Notes: generated by a model from the letters alone, not told the origin. A stretch of DNA of 6,317 bases from Candidatus Poseidoniales archaeon (GCA_028821815.1 JAPKEY010000090.1:1-6317), one strand, 5' to 3'. Numbered from the stretch's first letter, positions 1 to 6,317 are shown. Program-made: numbers and translations.

Positions 1-171
1 CTCTGCACCAACTGGAATTTGGAAGCCAAACGTACCATTTTCATCCGTCATCGTGGTTTCAGCAATACTGCCGCCCCACTGAATGTTAACCATCTGATTG
101 TTGTAGGGTTGTGGTTCCTCATTCGGTTTGTCACTCAAATCATACATGACGGTACCATTGACCCATGCGGA
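1..171 (-). other. Fourth transthyretin-like beta domain, cut by the window edge (residues 2035-2091)
   Basis: It starts SAWVNGTVMYDLSDKP and reaches the hairpin TDENGTFGFQIPVGAE at 2076-2091, where the window ends. The DENGTFG stretch (2077-2083) matches the one at 1898-1904, and the DNA shares a 14-base run (32-45 and 569-582). N2039 and N2079 are sequons. The domain clearly continues beyond the window, so the number of further repeats and the true C-terminus are unknown. Confidence 0.6.
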
Positions 172-3100
172 TTCAGCATACTGAAGCACAAGACCTGTGA
201 TATTCTCCACCAAATCAATTTCTTCGTAAAGGATGTAATCTCCATCCAATATGCTATCGACAACCCACATGTCACGGGGTAGTTCGATGTTGTACGAACC
301 ATTGCCATTGTCACGTGCATCGATCGACCACGGTGAATATTGATTCGAGAAGGAGAGATTCTGGCCTTCTACAGGTTGATCCTGATGATCTAATAGCAGG
401 AATTCAATATCGTACATTGGTGGTATCCGATCAATATCTGTTGGTGTGACATTACCAGCAGTGTCTGGAGTAACTGAAATCGTTCCAGATCGGTATTCAT
501 CGAATCCATCCGAATCACCGTCCATAGTTACGACATATTCGCCTTCAAGAACGGGACCAATGCCGAATGTACCATTTTCATCGGTCTCAAACCAACATGG
601 TGACCAAGCGATTTCATCACACTGTTCTGTGACATTTGCGTCCATATCGTCAAAGTCGACTAGTTCCAATCTACCAGTGACAATGTCACCTGCGCCTTGC
701 TCCATCGACAACGTGCTCGCCGTTCCTTGAATCCAAGTACCAGGCAATGATAGCTGGATATTCTTTGCTTCGGGGCTGTTCCGAGTGAGAGGTACCACAA
801 GCGGCATGGGCAAGACCGATTCTTCGCCATTGTCGAAGAGAACTGCCACGTGGTATGTACCTGGAATCGCATCTACAAGATGGAATGAACCAGGTTTAAC
901 CATTTCACCACTGAACTGACCTGTACCTTGGAATGTCCCTGTACCATTGATGGTACCGTAAGTTGACAATGATGTATCCGTTACATCCACAACAAATGTA
1001 CCCGAGCCAATGATGGTCTCTCTGTACATTGGTGTCGTGAAGAAAGATGTACTATTCGAAGTAAAGCGTCCTTCGACTCCTTCGACCAATCCATCAATGA
1101 GGAAGGTGTCTGTCATGTTTACATCCTCGAGACAATATGACGCTGCATCGGGCATTGTACCATTTACACACTCTTGTGCGTCTACATTATCGATGCTGCC
1201 AACAAATGTCCCACGGCCTAGAATATCTCCAGCACCTGTGTAGGAATGGCCATTCATGATACTACGTGTGTAATTTCCAGTGAAGTCCGTTGCTGTTACA
1301 ACACCGGATTCAGAAATCACCGTACCGGGGCCTGTGAAGGTCACTTCACCAACCGCACCGGGTCCGTACTCGCGCTCACCTTCAACATCGCCATCTGAAG
1401 TGGTGATGTAGTAGGCATCTTGTTGAGTATCAGCCCAAATGTTTGAGATTCGGAGATTCATGTTTGCAAGTGGATCACCACCGAAATCAGCCTCACCTTG
1501 CCACTCGATTGTACCTGTCGCACCGGATGCTGCAACACTGATATCCATGTTGAGAAGATATGCGCCATTGGAATGTCCTTGATCACCGGTAACGTTGATG
1601 GTAGATTCACCCAACCAAGTTGAACCTGAGACATTTGCAAGAATTCCTGTAATGGGGTTGATTGTACGGTCATCATTGACATCTGTGACCAAATCTACCG
1701 CCCAACCTTGGGCTGTTGACTGATCAGCAGTTGCCATTTGATCTCGCGCGGACACCAAATCAGACTCACCCATGAACGCAGTCACACGAATGCGGCCGCT
1801 GGGCACTGTGATACTGTAGTGCCCTTCATCATCAGCTAGTGCTGTTCCGATTGGAATCCAGTAGGTGCGTGCATCAGTATCTGAAGGATCTTCGCCACTG
1901 AAAGCGTCGCGCTCAATGAGTAACTTTGCATTCGGTACTGCACCAATTTCGCCGAGGACAACATCGCCCTCTAGGGTTGCACCCGAGTAATATTTGAGGA
2001 CCTTTACGCCCGTGTTAGCAGAGCCGATCATCTGTTCGTTATCCTCGTTTGCATCGTACCAATTTGCCAACACAAAGTGGTTCATCATGGCACCAGGTAA
2101 CGGGTAAGCCCACGTCAGTGGTGTGTCCGGTGTACCATAGCCCTGGAAGTGTTGCTTCGGCTGACCATGGCCACGTTCTGGTTCAAGACCGAGTTGTGGT
2201 GTACCATAGCCGACATAAGCCCGAGCAATCATCGTTTCAAAGAAAGCTGGCTGCTGGTCAACTCGCACATCAACGAGCTCAATGATATCGCCGCCACTAC
2301 CTGATTGACCTGAGAGCAAGTCTGCCACGTAAGCAGCCTCAAACTCTGCACTGGTCATCTCTTGTTCAGGACGTTCGCCGCGTTGCGTGATGTACACAGA
2401 TTCGATGTAATCATCAGGATCGAGTCCACTCAATGTGGTTGGAGCATAGAAAATACCAGTGGGATTTCCATAATGCATTCCACTCTCGGCATACTGGTAA
2501 CCACCGATTGGATACAATCGATTGTCAACAGCAAAGTAGCGGATGTCATTATTGCGTGTCACCGTTTCACCGGGACCGCCATCATAAGATGCAACTTCAT
2601 ACTCAATCGATGTGAGGTCGTGATACAAATCAACCAGCTCGTCTAGACTGAATACATGGGTGAGTAAATCACGTGCGATGGCATAGCGAGCATTCTGGCG
2701 GTGCAGAGATGTCGATACGTCATTGAAATCATCGTAAAGATCACTGGTGTACCAGTAATCACCTACAATATAGTGTGAGGACTCACACGAGAATGCATCC
2801 GTAGCATCAAAGTTATCGGCACCCGGAGAATTTCCGTTATCATCGAAAACAAACTCATCATCAACTGGACAGTTGTCCATCCAATCGACCTTTCCGTTTT
2901 GATTGAATTCATAGATTGCAGTCTCCATATTGGTATACTCACCAATCTGTTCGCGATCCTCATAAAGACGGTATAGCGTTGATTCGCCGCGTGTTCCATC
3001 GGCATTCATGATGGTGCCTTCTGCAAGCATGACATCATCACCTGCACCAATTATGGTGAAGGCGTGATCTCGAACACCTTGGCTCTCCGACATCGTGTTG

Positions 3101-6100
3101 ACATCGACCCATTCATTCCATGTTCCATCCGATTGTGTTGCAGCAGTGAAGTGCTGCTGCATCGTTTGTGTGAATGTACGCGTGAACTGATCATTGTCTG
3201 TTGTTCCTTGATCATCATTGAACTCATGACGCATGTCACCCTCTGCGAGGGTCACAATGAATAGTGCAATCGTGTCTTCTTCACCACCGGCAAGTAGCAT
3301 GTTACCAGCAGCAGGTATTCCCGACTGGAAGTTGTCTGCGACGGTTGGGTGCTGGCCTTGAGCGAGTGCTTGGAATCCATAATCCCACCAAGAGACGAAA
3401 GCAGGTCGTTCTGAGAACGACATGTCTGAATCTTGAGCTTCTAACCAATCATACGCCTCATTCCAAGAACGACCGTTGAAACCGGGCCCGAAGGTACCCA
3501 TGTACCAGCATTCTTGTTGACAAGTTGGCATTTCCTCGTCATCGATTCCATAGTCTGAATATGGTGAACCGTCGAGTATGGACCAGCCAAAGAGTTCAGC
3601 ACGGAAAGCATCAGGCATCAAATCATGAATGGCATCGTCGACCTGCTTCTCGGCGACTTCACCACGAGGAATACCCGAATCGATTCCATAAATTGCATGT
3701 TGACTGAATAAGAGAATCAAGACCAATCCAATCGCAGGGACACCTGGGTGCTTTCGACCTGCACGAATCGTTGAACTGAACCTGGCTTGTGACCCACTTA
3801 CACCCATGCGTCGCCATGTCTTCGCGTATTCCTTGACGCCACTGAAGCGCCAAAGTCCGACAATTGCTGCCGAACCCATGATGGCCATCACTGGTGTTGC
3901 GTTGAACATGAAACGACCTGCAGACCATGCCATGTATGAGGCCAATAGCATCCACATAGCCAAAACCATGTGAGTTTGCTTTCGCGTACGGAAACTGCGC
4001 CACAATGCAAGGAATCCCATACCCAATGCGAACATGAAAACGAGGGGGCCGAAGTTTGCGAACAATTGTCCACGACTTGGTGCCTGTGCCTCAGCAATCG
4101 TGCCGAATACCTTGTTCTTGGAGAAGTAGAATCCACCAGTAGTGAGAACGTCCCATCCATTGGATATGTCAAGCAGTTGCAGGATGTACAGTGCACCCAA
4201 TAGGCCAGTTGTAATTCCTGAACCCATGATGACGACCATCAGCCATGGTTTATCGCGGAAAGCCGTCACGATCCATCCGTTGATCACCGTGAATCCAACG
4301 ATGTAGAACAATGGTTGGAAACCGCTTGCGTCCCAAATCAGGTTCAATTGCATGTTGCCGTAGAATGGCAATGGCAACAGGAATGTCGTGAACATCATCA
4401 CAGTGATTGCAGCAGTCAACGGCATGCTATCTCTGCGACGCAGCAGGTTGAGTACAGTTTGCATGAAGAATGCAGCATAGATGATTGCCAGACCATAGAC
4501 AAACCCTTTCCAGCCGAGTGCAACCGTTGCAAACGAGACACCTGCCAATATGGCTTGAGCCATGGCAGCAGGGTGTTGCTTGAATGCTGCCTTGATGCCT
4601 GTAATCATGTGCAGTGGGTTCCAATCGGAATCCTCGAGCAACTTGTCGCTGCCAATTGAATCAACAGCGCATAGCCAGAAATAGAATCCAAGTGACATGA
4701 AGAAAATCACGAAAGCATCGTGGTCCGCCAGTGCGAATGTACTGTGGCTGACGTGACCTGGCATGAGTGCAATGAGCCAAGCGCCAATTGCGCCAGCACC
4801 GGTTCCAAAGAAGCGCTTGCAGGTTGCAGCGATTGGCAAAACTGTCAATGCACCGTAAACTGCAGGCATTCCTGCGATGGACCACCAAGCTGCATCATGA
4901 ACATCGCCTTCAAGGAAGGGGTCCAGCAAAACGCCACCAAGTGCCAATGTCCAACTGAACAAGGGCGGTCGAGGATTGATAGAACCAACCGGGTAGGCAC
5001 GATCCATATCAATGACGAAGTGGCTGTTCTGTGCGAGAATGTAATCGATTGCTCGCTTCATGTACCATGGGTCAGAACCACCAGTCATGTCCCACTCACC
5101 TGTCCCTGCAGCGTTCATTGCAGGAATTACGTTCCACATGATACGGACGGCAAACGCGGCCAGGAGGGCACTGGCGATTGAAATTCCATACCAGTGCTGA
5201 CCCCACCAAAGGCGGGCTTGGCCCTGATTACGAGTCTCAGGACCACGTAATAGGCGGCCTGAGAATCCGAAGTACAAAATTCCAGCATTGAGCCAGAAAA
5301 AGATTGCAAACCAAGACAAGGTACCCAAACTACCGTGAAGGAAGGAAAGAATACCATCTGAATTACCAAATACAAACAATCCAGAATCTTGCCAAGCACC
5401 AAAGGTGTAGAGGAGCCAATTGAGGCCCATAAACAAACCGAGTGTTCGCCATTGTTCTGCCCAGCAGAATGCTACGAACATGGCCATTAGACCTGTGAAG
5501 AAGGCCCAGAAGAATCCAACATGTTCCCCGAGGAAGATGGTATCTGGATTGTCAAGCGTCGATAGATGCCACAGGCTAAACGCGTGTGCACCAATCCAAA
5601 CAGCCAAACCAACGTACAGTGGGATGTGGTCTTTTTCGATGGTTTCAGGCAAATTTGCGAACCATGATCCATGTCCGCCATCTTGCAAGCGGCCACGAAC
5701 GGCCAGAGCAATTACTACACTAGTGAGGATTGAAATGACCCACCATGTGAAGAAAAGATAACCTGTAATAGCACGCTCAACATCTAGAACGTCATAGTAA
5801 CTGCCGGCAAGAGAACTCTCTCCACCCCATGCATGACCGGCTGCAGCGACCTGGATCGCATAGACGAAACCAGCGACAATACCGACCACAATCAGTTCTT
5901 CTTCGTGACGTCTTGAGCGGTCAAACAGATGAACGCCAATCGCCATCATGGTGAAGGCCAAGCCCAGTAAAGCAGCACCATCGTAGTAATTCAACATACC
6001 AACAGCACCAATCACCACTGCAAATCCGAGAGAAACGAGAGAGGGTCGTGTTCCAACGGGTTCGAAGATGATACGGGGTGCCTTGCCAAGTAGACCGCCG

Positions 6101-6273
6101 GCCAATAGGACGGTGGTAATCATCAGCAGTGTGTTCCAATCGCTTTCATCATAGTCGACGGTGTTCCAAGTAGCGGCAACCATCATGCCCAGCATGATGG
6201 CAATCGTCACCGGGATTGCAAGCAGCCCATACAGTGGGGTTTGCGTCGACGCAGTTCCGTTTTCGTTTTCCAT
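1..6273 (-). CDS. aglB: STT3/AglB-family oligosaccharyltransferase with extra N-terminal membrane module and C-terminal surface beta-repeats (C-terminus outside window)
   Basis: The protein should transfer a dolichyl-phosphate-linked oligosaccharide to Asn of N-x-S/T sequons on the outer face of the cytoplasmic membrane, as the single-subunit archaeal enzyme does. The frame is open for 2091 codons and runs off base 1. Motifs seen in order: SDPW with D401 (first metal-binding Asp), ADHDAF with D517 and D519 (second acidic motif), LGWKGFVY at 586-593, TIAE with E728, GRFMF with R787, WWDYG at 962-966 and VADN at 978-981. Spacing D401 to D517 (116) and D401 to E728 (327) is close to what I recall for Archaeoglobus AglB (about 114 and 313). 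The start is the ATG at 6271-6273, 7 bases after GAGAGGG; the frame stays open upstream and a GTG at 6301-6303 is a weaker alternative. The family is usually about 850-1000 residues, so this protein is at least twice that length. Family assignment is firm; the symbol follows the archaeal convention, and the glycan and lipid carrier are unknown. Confidence 0.95.
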   Translation of the reverse strand, partial: MENENGTASTQTPLYGLLAIPVTIAIMLGMMVAATWNTVDYDESDWNTLLMITTVLLAGGLLGKAPRIIFEPVGTRPSLVSLGFAVVIGAVGMLNYYDGAALLGLAFTMMAIGVHLFDRSRRHEEELIVVGIVAGFVYAIQVAAAGHAWGGESSLAGSYYDVLDVERAITGYLFFTWWVISILTSVVIALAVRGRLQDGGHGSWFANLPETIEKDHIPLYVGLAVWIGAHAFSLWHLSTLDNPDTIFLGEHVGFFWAFFTGLMAMFVAFCWAEQWRTLGLFMGLNWLLYTFGAWQDSGLFVFGNSDGILSFLHGSLGTLSWFAIFFWLNAGILYFGFSGRLLRGPETRNQGQARLWWGQHWYGISIASALLAAFAVRIMWNVIPAMNAAGTGEWDMTGGSDPWYMKRAIDYILAQNSHFVIDMDRAYPVGSINPRPPLFSWTLALGGVLLDPFLEGDVHDAAWWSIAGMPAVYGALTVLPIAATCKRFFGTGAGAIGAWLIALMPGHVSHSTFALADHDAFVIFFMSLGFYFWLCAVDSIGSDKLLEDSDWNPLHMITGIKAAFKQHPAAMAQAILAGVSFATVALGWKGFVYGLAIIYAAFFMQTVLNLLRRRDSMPLTAAITVMMFTTFLLPLPFYGNMQLNLIWDASGFQPLFYIVGFTVINGWIVTAFRDKPWLMVVIMGSGITTGLLGALYILQLLDISNGWDVLTTGGFYFSKNKVFGTIAEAQAPSRGQLFANFGPLVFMFALGMGFLALWRSFRTRKQTHMVLAMWMLLASYMAWSAGRFMFNATPVMAIMGSAAIVGLWRFSGVKEYAKTWRRMGVSGSQARFSSTIRAGRKHPGVPAIGLVLILLFSQHAIYGIDSGIPRGEVAEKQVDDAIHDLMPDAFRAELFGWSILDGSPYSDYGIDDEEMPTCQQECWYMGTFGPGFNGRSWNEAYDWLEAQDSDMSFSERPAFVSWWDYGFQALAQGQHPTVADNFQSGIPAAGNMLLAGGEEDTIALFIVTLAEGDMRHEFNDDQGTTDNDQFTRTFTQTMQQHFTAATQSDGTWNEWVDVNTMSESQGVRDHAFTIIGAGDDVMLAEGTIMNADGTRGESTLYRLYEDREQIGEYTNMETAIYEFNQNGKVDWMDNCPVDDEFVFDDNGNSPGADNFDATDAFSCESSHYIVGDYWYTSDLYDDFNDVSTSLHRQNARYAIARDLLTHVFSLDELVDLYHDLTSIEYEVASYDGGPGETVTRNNDIRYFAVDNRLYPIGGYQYAESGMHYGNPTGIFYAPTTLSGLDPDDYIESVYITQRGERPEQEMTSAEFEAAYVADLLSGQSGSGGDIIELVDVRVDQQPAFFETMIARAYVGYGTPQLGLEPERGHGQPKQHFQGYGTPDTPLTWAYPLPGAMMNHFVLANWYDANEDNEQMIGSANTGVKVLKYYSGATLEGDVVLGEIGAVPNAKLLIERDAFSGEDPSDTDARTYWIPIGTALADDEGHYSITVPSGRIRVTAFMGESDLVSARDQMATADQSTAQGWAVDLVTDVNDDRTINPITGILANVSGSTWLGESTINVTGDQGHSNGAYLLNMDISVAASGATGTIEWQGEADFGGDPLANMNLRISNIWADTQQDAYYITTSDGDVEGEREYGPGAVGEVTFTGPGTVISESGVVTATDFTGNYTRSIMNGHSYTGAGDILGRGTFVGSIDNVDAQECVNGTMPDAASYCLEDVNMTDTFLIDGLVEGVEGRFTSNSTSFFTTPMYRETIIGSGTFVVDVTDTSLSTYGTINGTGTFQGTGQFSGEMVKPGSFHLVDAIPGTYHVAVLFDNGEESVLPMPLVVPLTRNSPEAKNIQLSLPGTWIQGTASTLSMEQGAGDIVTGRLELVDFDDMDANVTEQCDEIAWSPCWFETDENGTFGIGPVLEGEYVVTMDGDSDGFDEYRSGTISVTPDTAGNVTPTDIDRIPPMYDIEFLLLDHQDQPVEGQNLSFSNQYSPWSIDARDNGNGSYNIELPRDMWVVDSILDGDYILYEEIDLVENITGLVLQYAESAWVNGTVMYDLSDKPNEEPQPYNNQMVNIQWGGSIAETTMTDENGTFGFQIPVGAE
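172..426 (-). other. Third transthyretin-like beta domain (residues 1950-2034)
   Basis: It begins PPMYDIEFLLLDHQDQPVEG, a strand followed by a D-x-x-x-x-P-V-x-G turn typical of these beta-sandwich repeats, and contains the hairpin DNGNGSYNIELP at 1988-1999, equivalent to DENGTFG in the neighbouring repeats. Three sequons are present: N1972, N1991 (in the hairpin turn) and N2024. No membrane anchor or cell-wall sorting signal is seen. Confidence 0.6.
460..747 (-). other. Second transthyretin-like beta domain (residues 1843-1938)
   Basis: The domain starts LPGTWIQGTAS and contains TGRLELVDFDD, then the hairpin DENGTFGIGPVLEGEYVV at 1898-1915, which is the typical D-x-x-G-x-F...G-x-Y-x-V end of carboxypeptidase-regulatory-like domains. 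C1885 and C1893 are close enough to form a disulfide. D1918-G-D1920-S-D1922-G-F-D1925 is a DxDxDG loop of the kind that binds calcium in surface proteins. Sequons are N1880 and N1900, the latter in the turn of the DENGTFG hairpin. Confidence 0.6.
889..1356 (-). repeat. Gly/Thr-rich GxGTF repeat region (residues 1640-1795)
   Basis: A short turn-plus-strand motif recurs: GPGTVI (1648-1653), GRGTFVGS (1686-1693), GSGTFVVD (1756-1763), GTGTFQGT (1777-1784) and the related GTGQFSGE (1783-1790). The sections between them have short valine/threonine strands. The pattern suggests stacked short beta strands, as in beta-solenoid or bactofilin-like folds, but the repeats are irregularly spaced and I cannot assign a family. 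Five sequons fall here (N1667, N1704, N1719, N1740, N1776) and one cysteine pair (C1702 and C1714). It interrupts the transthyretin-like domains on either side. Confidence 0.5.
1357..1758 (-). other. Beta-rich linker region with dockerin-like acidic loop (residues 1506-1639)
   Basis: This stretch is polar and rich in D, N, T and G, with alternating hydrophobic residues typical of beta strands and no membrane segment. D1531-V-N1533-D-D1535-R-T-I1538 resembles the first half of a calcium-binding EF-hand or dockerin-type loop, although the usual acidic residue at loop position 12 is T1542. Two sequons are present, N1547-V-S and N1560-V-T. No named family is recognised. It ends in an acidic run, SDGDVEGEREYG, just before the Gly/Thr-rich region. 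Confidence 0.45.
1759..1983 (-). other. First transthyretin/carboxypeptidase-regulatory-like beta domain (residues 1431-1505)
   Basis: Directly after the STT3 soluble domain the sequence begins GATLEGDVVLGEIG, then AVPNAKLLIERD, and closes with DDEGHYSITVPSGRIRVTAFMG at 1481-1502 in two hairpins. This G-x-V...-P-N/G-A-x-V...D-x-x-G-x-Y-x-I-x-V-P-x-G-x-Y-x-V layout is that of carboxypeptidase-regulatory-like (transthyretin-like) seven-strand domains, common as spacers in archaeal surface proteins. No sequon lies in it. The assignment is by pattern only. It probably lifts the distal repeats away from the active site. Confidence 0.6.
1984..3663 (-). other. STT3 C-terminal extracytoplasmic domain with WWDYG (residues 871-1430)
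   Basis: The sequon-recognition motif WWDYG lies at 962-966, followed by the conserved VADN at 978-981 and AGGEEDTIALF. Further on, NARYAIARDLL (1194-1204), DELVDLYHDL (1211-1220), RYFAVDNR (1245-1252), GIFYAP (1273-1278) and FFETMIARAYVGYG (1344-1357) match the pattern I remember from Thermoplasmata-type AglB. The stretch from about 1000 to 1185 is D/N-rich and looks like an insertion relative to short AglB proteins; it includes two cysteines (1135 and 1163) flanking DDEFVFDDNGN. A second cysteine pair, C918 and C922, sits between the last helix and WWDYG. I could not place the DK or MI motif that normally follows WWDYG and helps grip the acceptor Thr/Ser. The domain should lie outside the membrane. 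Confidence 0.85.
3664..5223 (-). other. STT3 membrane catalytic domain (residues 351-870)
   Basis: This section has the hydrophobic profile of the STT3 core, with about 13 helices by eye, the last at about 845-864 (VPAIGLVLILLFSQ). The first external loop carries GGSDPWYMKRAIDYIL at 398-413, the STT3 first-loop motif with catalytic D401. The second acidic motif is D517-H518-D519; archaeal homologues commonly have D-H-H here, so the DHD form looks like a variant. The fifth external loop carries T725-I726-A727-E728, the archaeal TIxE motif whose Glu contacts the acceptor. R787 in AGRFMF matches the conserved Arg that, in solved structures, contacts the sequon. All residues needed for metal binding and acceptor activation therefore appear to be present. 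Only one sequon (N791-A-T, inside a membrane helix) occurs in this section. Confidence 0.92.
5224..6273 (-). other. N-terminal polytopic membrane module (residues 1-350) preceding STT3
   Basis: By eye there are about ten hydrophobic segments, near residues 14-36, 46-63, 78-97, 99-117, 127-146, 168-192, 217-237, 251-272, 277-293 and 309-337, separated by short charged loops (for example DRSRRHEEE at 118-126). In ordinary STT3 proteins the first membrane helix is followed within about 50 residues by the first catalytic Asp; here that helix is at about 360-380 and the Asp is residue 401, so this whole stretch is extra. I recognise no catalytic motif and cannot name its family. An even number of added helices would keep the N-terminus cytoplasmic and the STT3 catalytic loop outside, which fits a working enzyme. 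It could be a lineage-specific accessory domain for lipid-carrier binding, assembly or substrate docking; that is speculation. Helix count is approximate. Confidence 0.75.
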
Positions 6274-6317
6274 TTTGTTTCCCTCTCTTGGGGCTGATGG
6301 CACATATGCTACGCCAT
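6274..6317 (-). other. Partial leader / upstream intergenic stretch
   Basis: These 44 bases hold the ribosome binding site and nothing else that can be supported. I see no clear archaeal TATA box or BRE, but the promoter could lie outside the window. A three-codon ATG-GCG-TAG occurs at 6309-6317, in a different frame from the gene; it could equally be the tail of an upstream gene. Confidence 0.4.
6281..6287 (-). promoter_or_regulatory. Shine-Dalgarno GAGAGGG
   Basis: Read on the minus strand, GAGAGGG ends 7 bases before the ATG at 6271-6273, at proper spacing for pairing with the CCUCC end of 16S rRNA. It decides the start, because the frame is open upstream and the alternative GTG at 6301-6303 has no such sequence in the short stretch visible before it. 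Confidence 0.75.

Noticed and set aside
941..956. Perfect inverted repeat GTACCAT-TG-ATGGTAC, a possible operator or hairpin
   Set aside because: It lies inside coding sequence and follows from encoding Gly-Thr-Ile-Asn-Gly-Thr with GGTACC-like codons; seven-base arms are too short to be persuasive.
1792..1799. GCGGCCGC (NotI site), possible cloning junction
   Set aside because: It sits within the PSGRI codons of the first beta domain, the frame and fold pattern continue on both sides, and there is no vector-like sequence.
3659..4196. Overlapping minus-strand open frames of 114 and 102 codons
   Set aside because: They are out of frame with the long gene and cover its helices and R787 region; compositions rich in W, C, H and R with no domain pattern.
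4720..5181. Plus-strand open frame of 153 codons, and similar ones such as 4315-4659 and 5420-5761
   Set aside because: They lie antisense to conserved STT3 motifs (SDPW, ADHD, membrane helices), have Cys/His/Ser-rich compositions typical of antisense frames, and match no family I know.
6309..6317. Three-codon upstream frame ATG-GCG-TAG as a leader peptide
   Set aside because: Three codons at the window edge with no visible ribosome binding site can arise by chance or be the end of another gene.
1..6317. CRISPR array, tRNA, rRNA, insertion sequence or terminator
   Set aside because: No regularly spaced direct repeats, cloverleaf, terminal inverted repeats or transposase pattern were seen; the window is continuous coding sequence apart from 44 bases.

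Overview
The window is almost entirely one very long gene on the minus strand. Its reading frame runs without a stop from an ATG at 6273..6271 to base 1, giving 2091 codons, and it leaves the window with the C-terminus missing. The product is an archaeal oligosaccharyltransferase of the STT3/AglB family, the membrane enzyme that moves a lipid-linked glycan onto Asn in N-x-S/T sequons on the outer side of the membrane. The catalytic set is visible in the right order: SDPW (D401), ADHD (D517, D519), TIAE (E728), an Arg in a GRFMF context (R787) and WWDYG (962-966). Only 44 bases lie upstream of the start, and no other gene, RNA gene or mobile element is supported.

Organism: probably an archaeon of the Thermoplasmatota, most likely a marine planktonic lineage of the Poseidoniales (Marine Group II) type. 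This rests on the STT3 subtype (RYFAVD...GIFYAP and NARYAIARDLL in the soluble domain, as I remember them from Thermoplasmata-type AglB), a good Shine-Dalgarno, moderate GC, and the large D/N/T-rich surface module. It is an inference; no taxonomic marker is present.

Layout from N- to C-terminus (high to low coordinates): (1) residues 1-350, about ten hydrophobic segments that precede the normal start of STT3; (2) residues 351-870, the STT3 membrane catalytic domain; (3) residues 871-1430, the extracytoplasmic soluble domain with WWDYG, containing an apparent D/N-rich insertion; (4) residues 1431 to beyond 2091, a secreted-type beta-rich region with transthyretin/carboxypeptidase-regulatory-like repeats, a Gly/Thr-rich GxGTF stretch, and 15 N-x-S/T sequons.

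The most interesting points are the fusion architecture (extra membrane module + STT3 + surface beta repeats; known AglB proteins are roughly 850-1000 residues), and the concentration of glycosylation sequons in the enzyme's own C-terminal tail (15 in residues 1547-2091 against 2 in residues 1-1546). In the last three repeats a sequon recurs in the same turn with a period near 90 residues. This suggests that the enzyme carries its own glycosylated surface structure.
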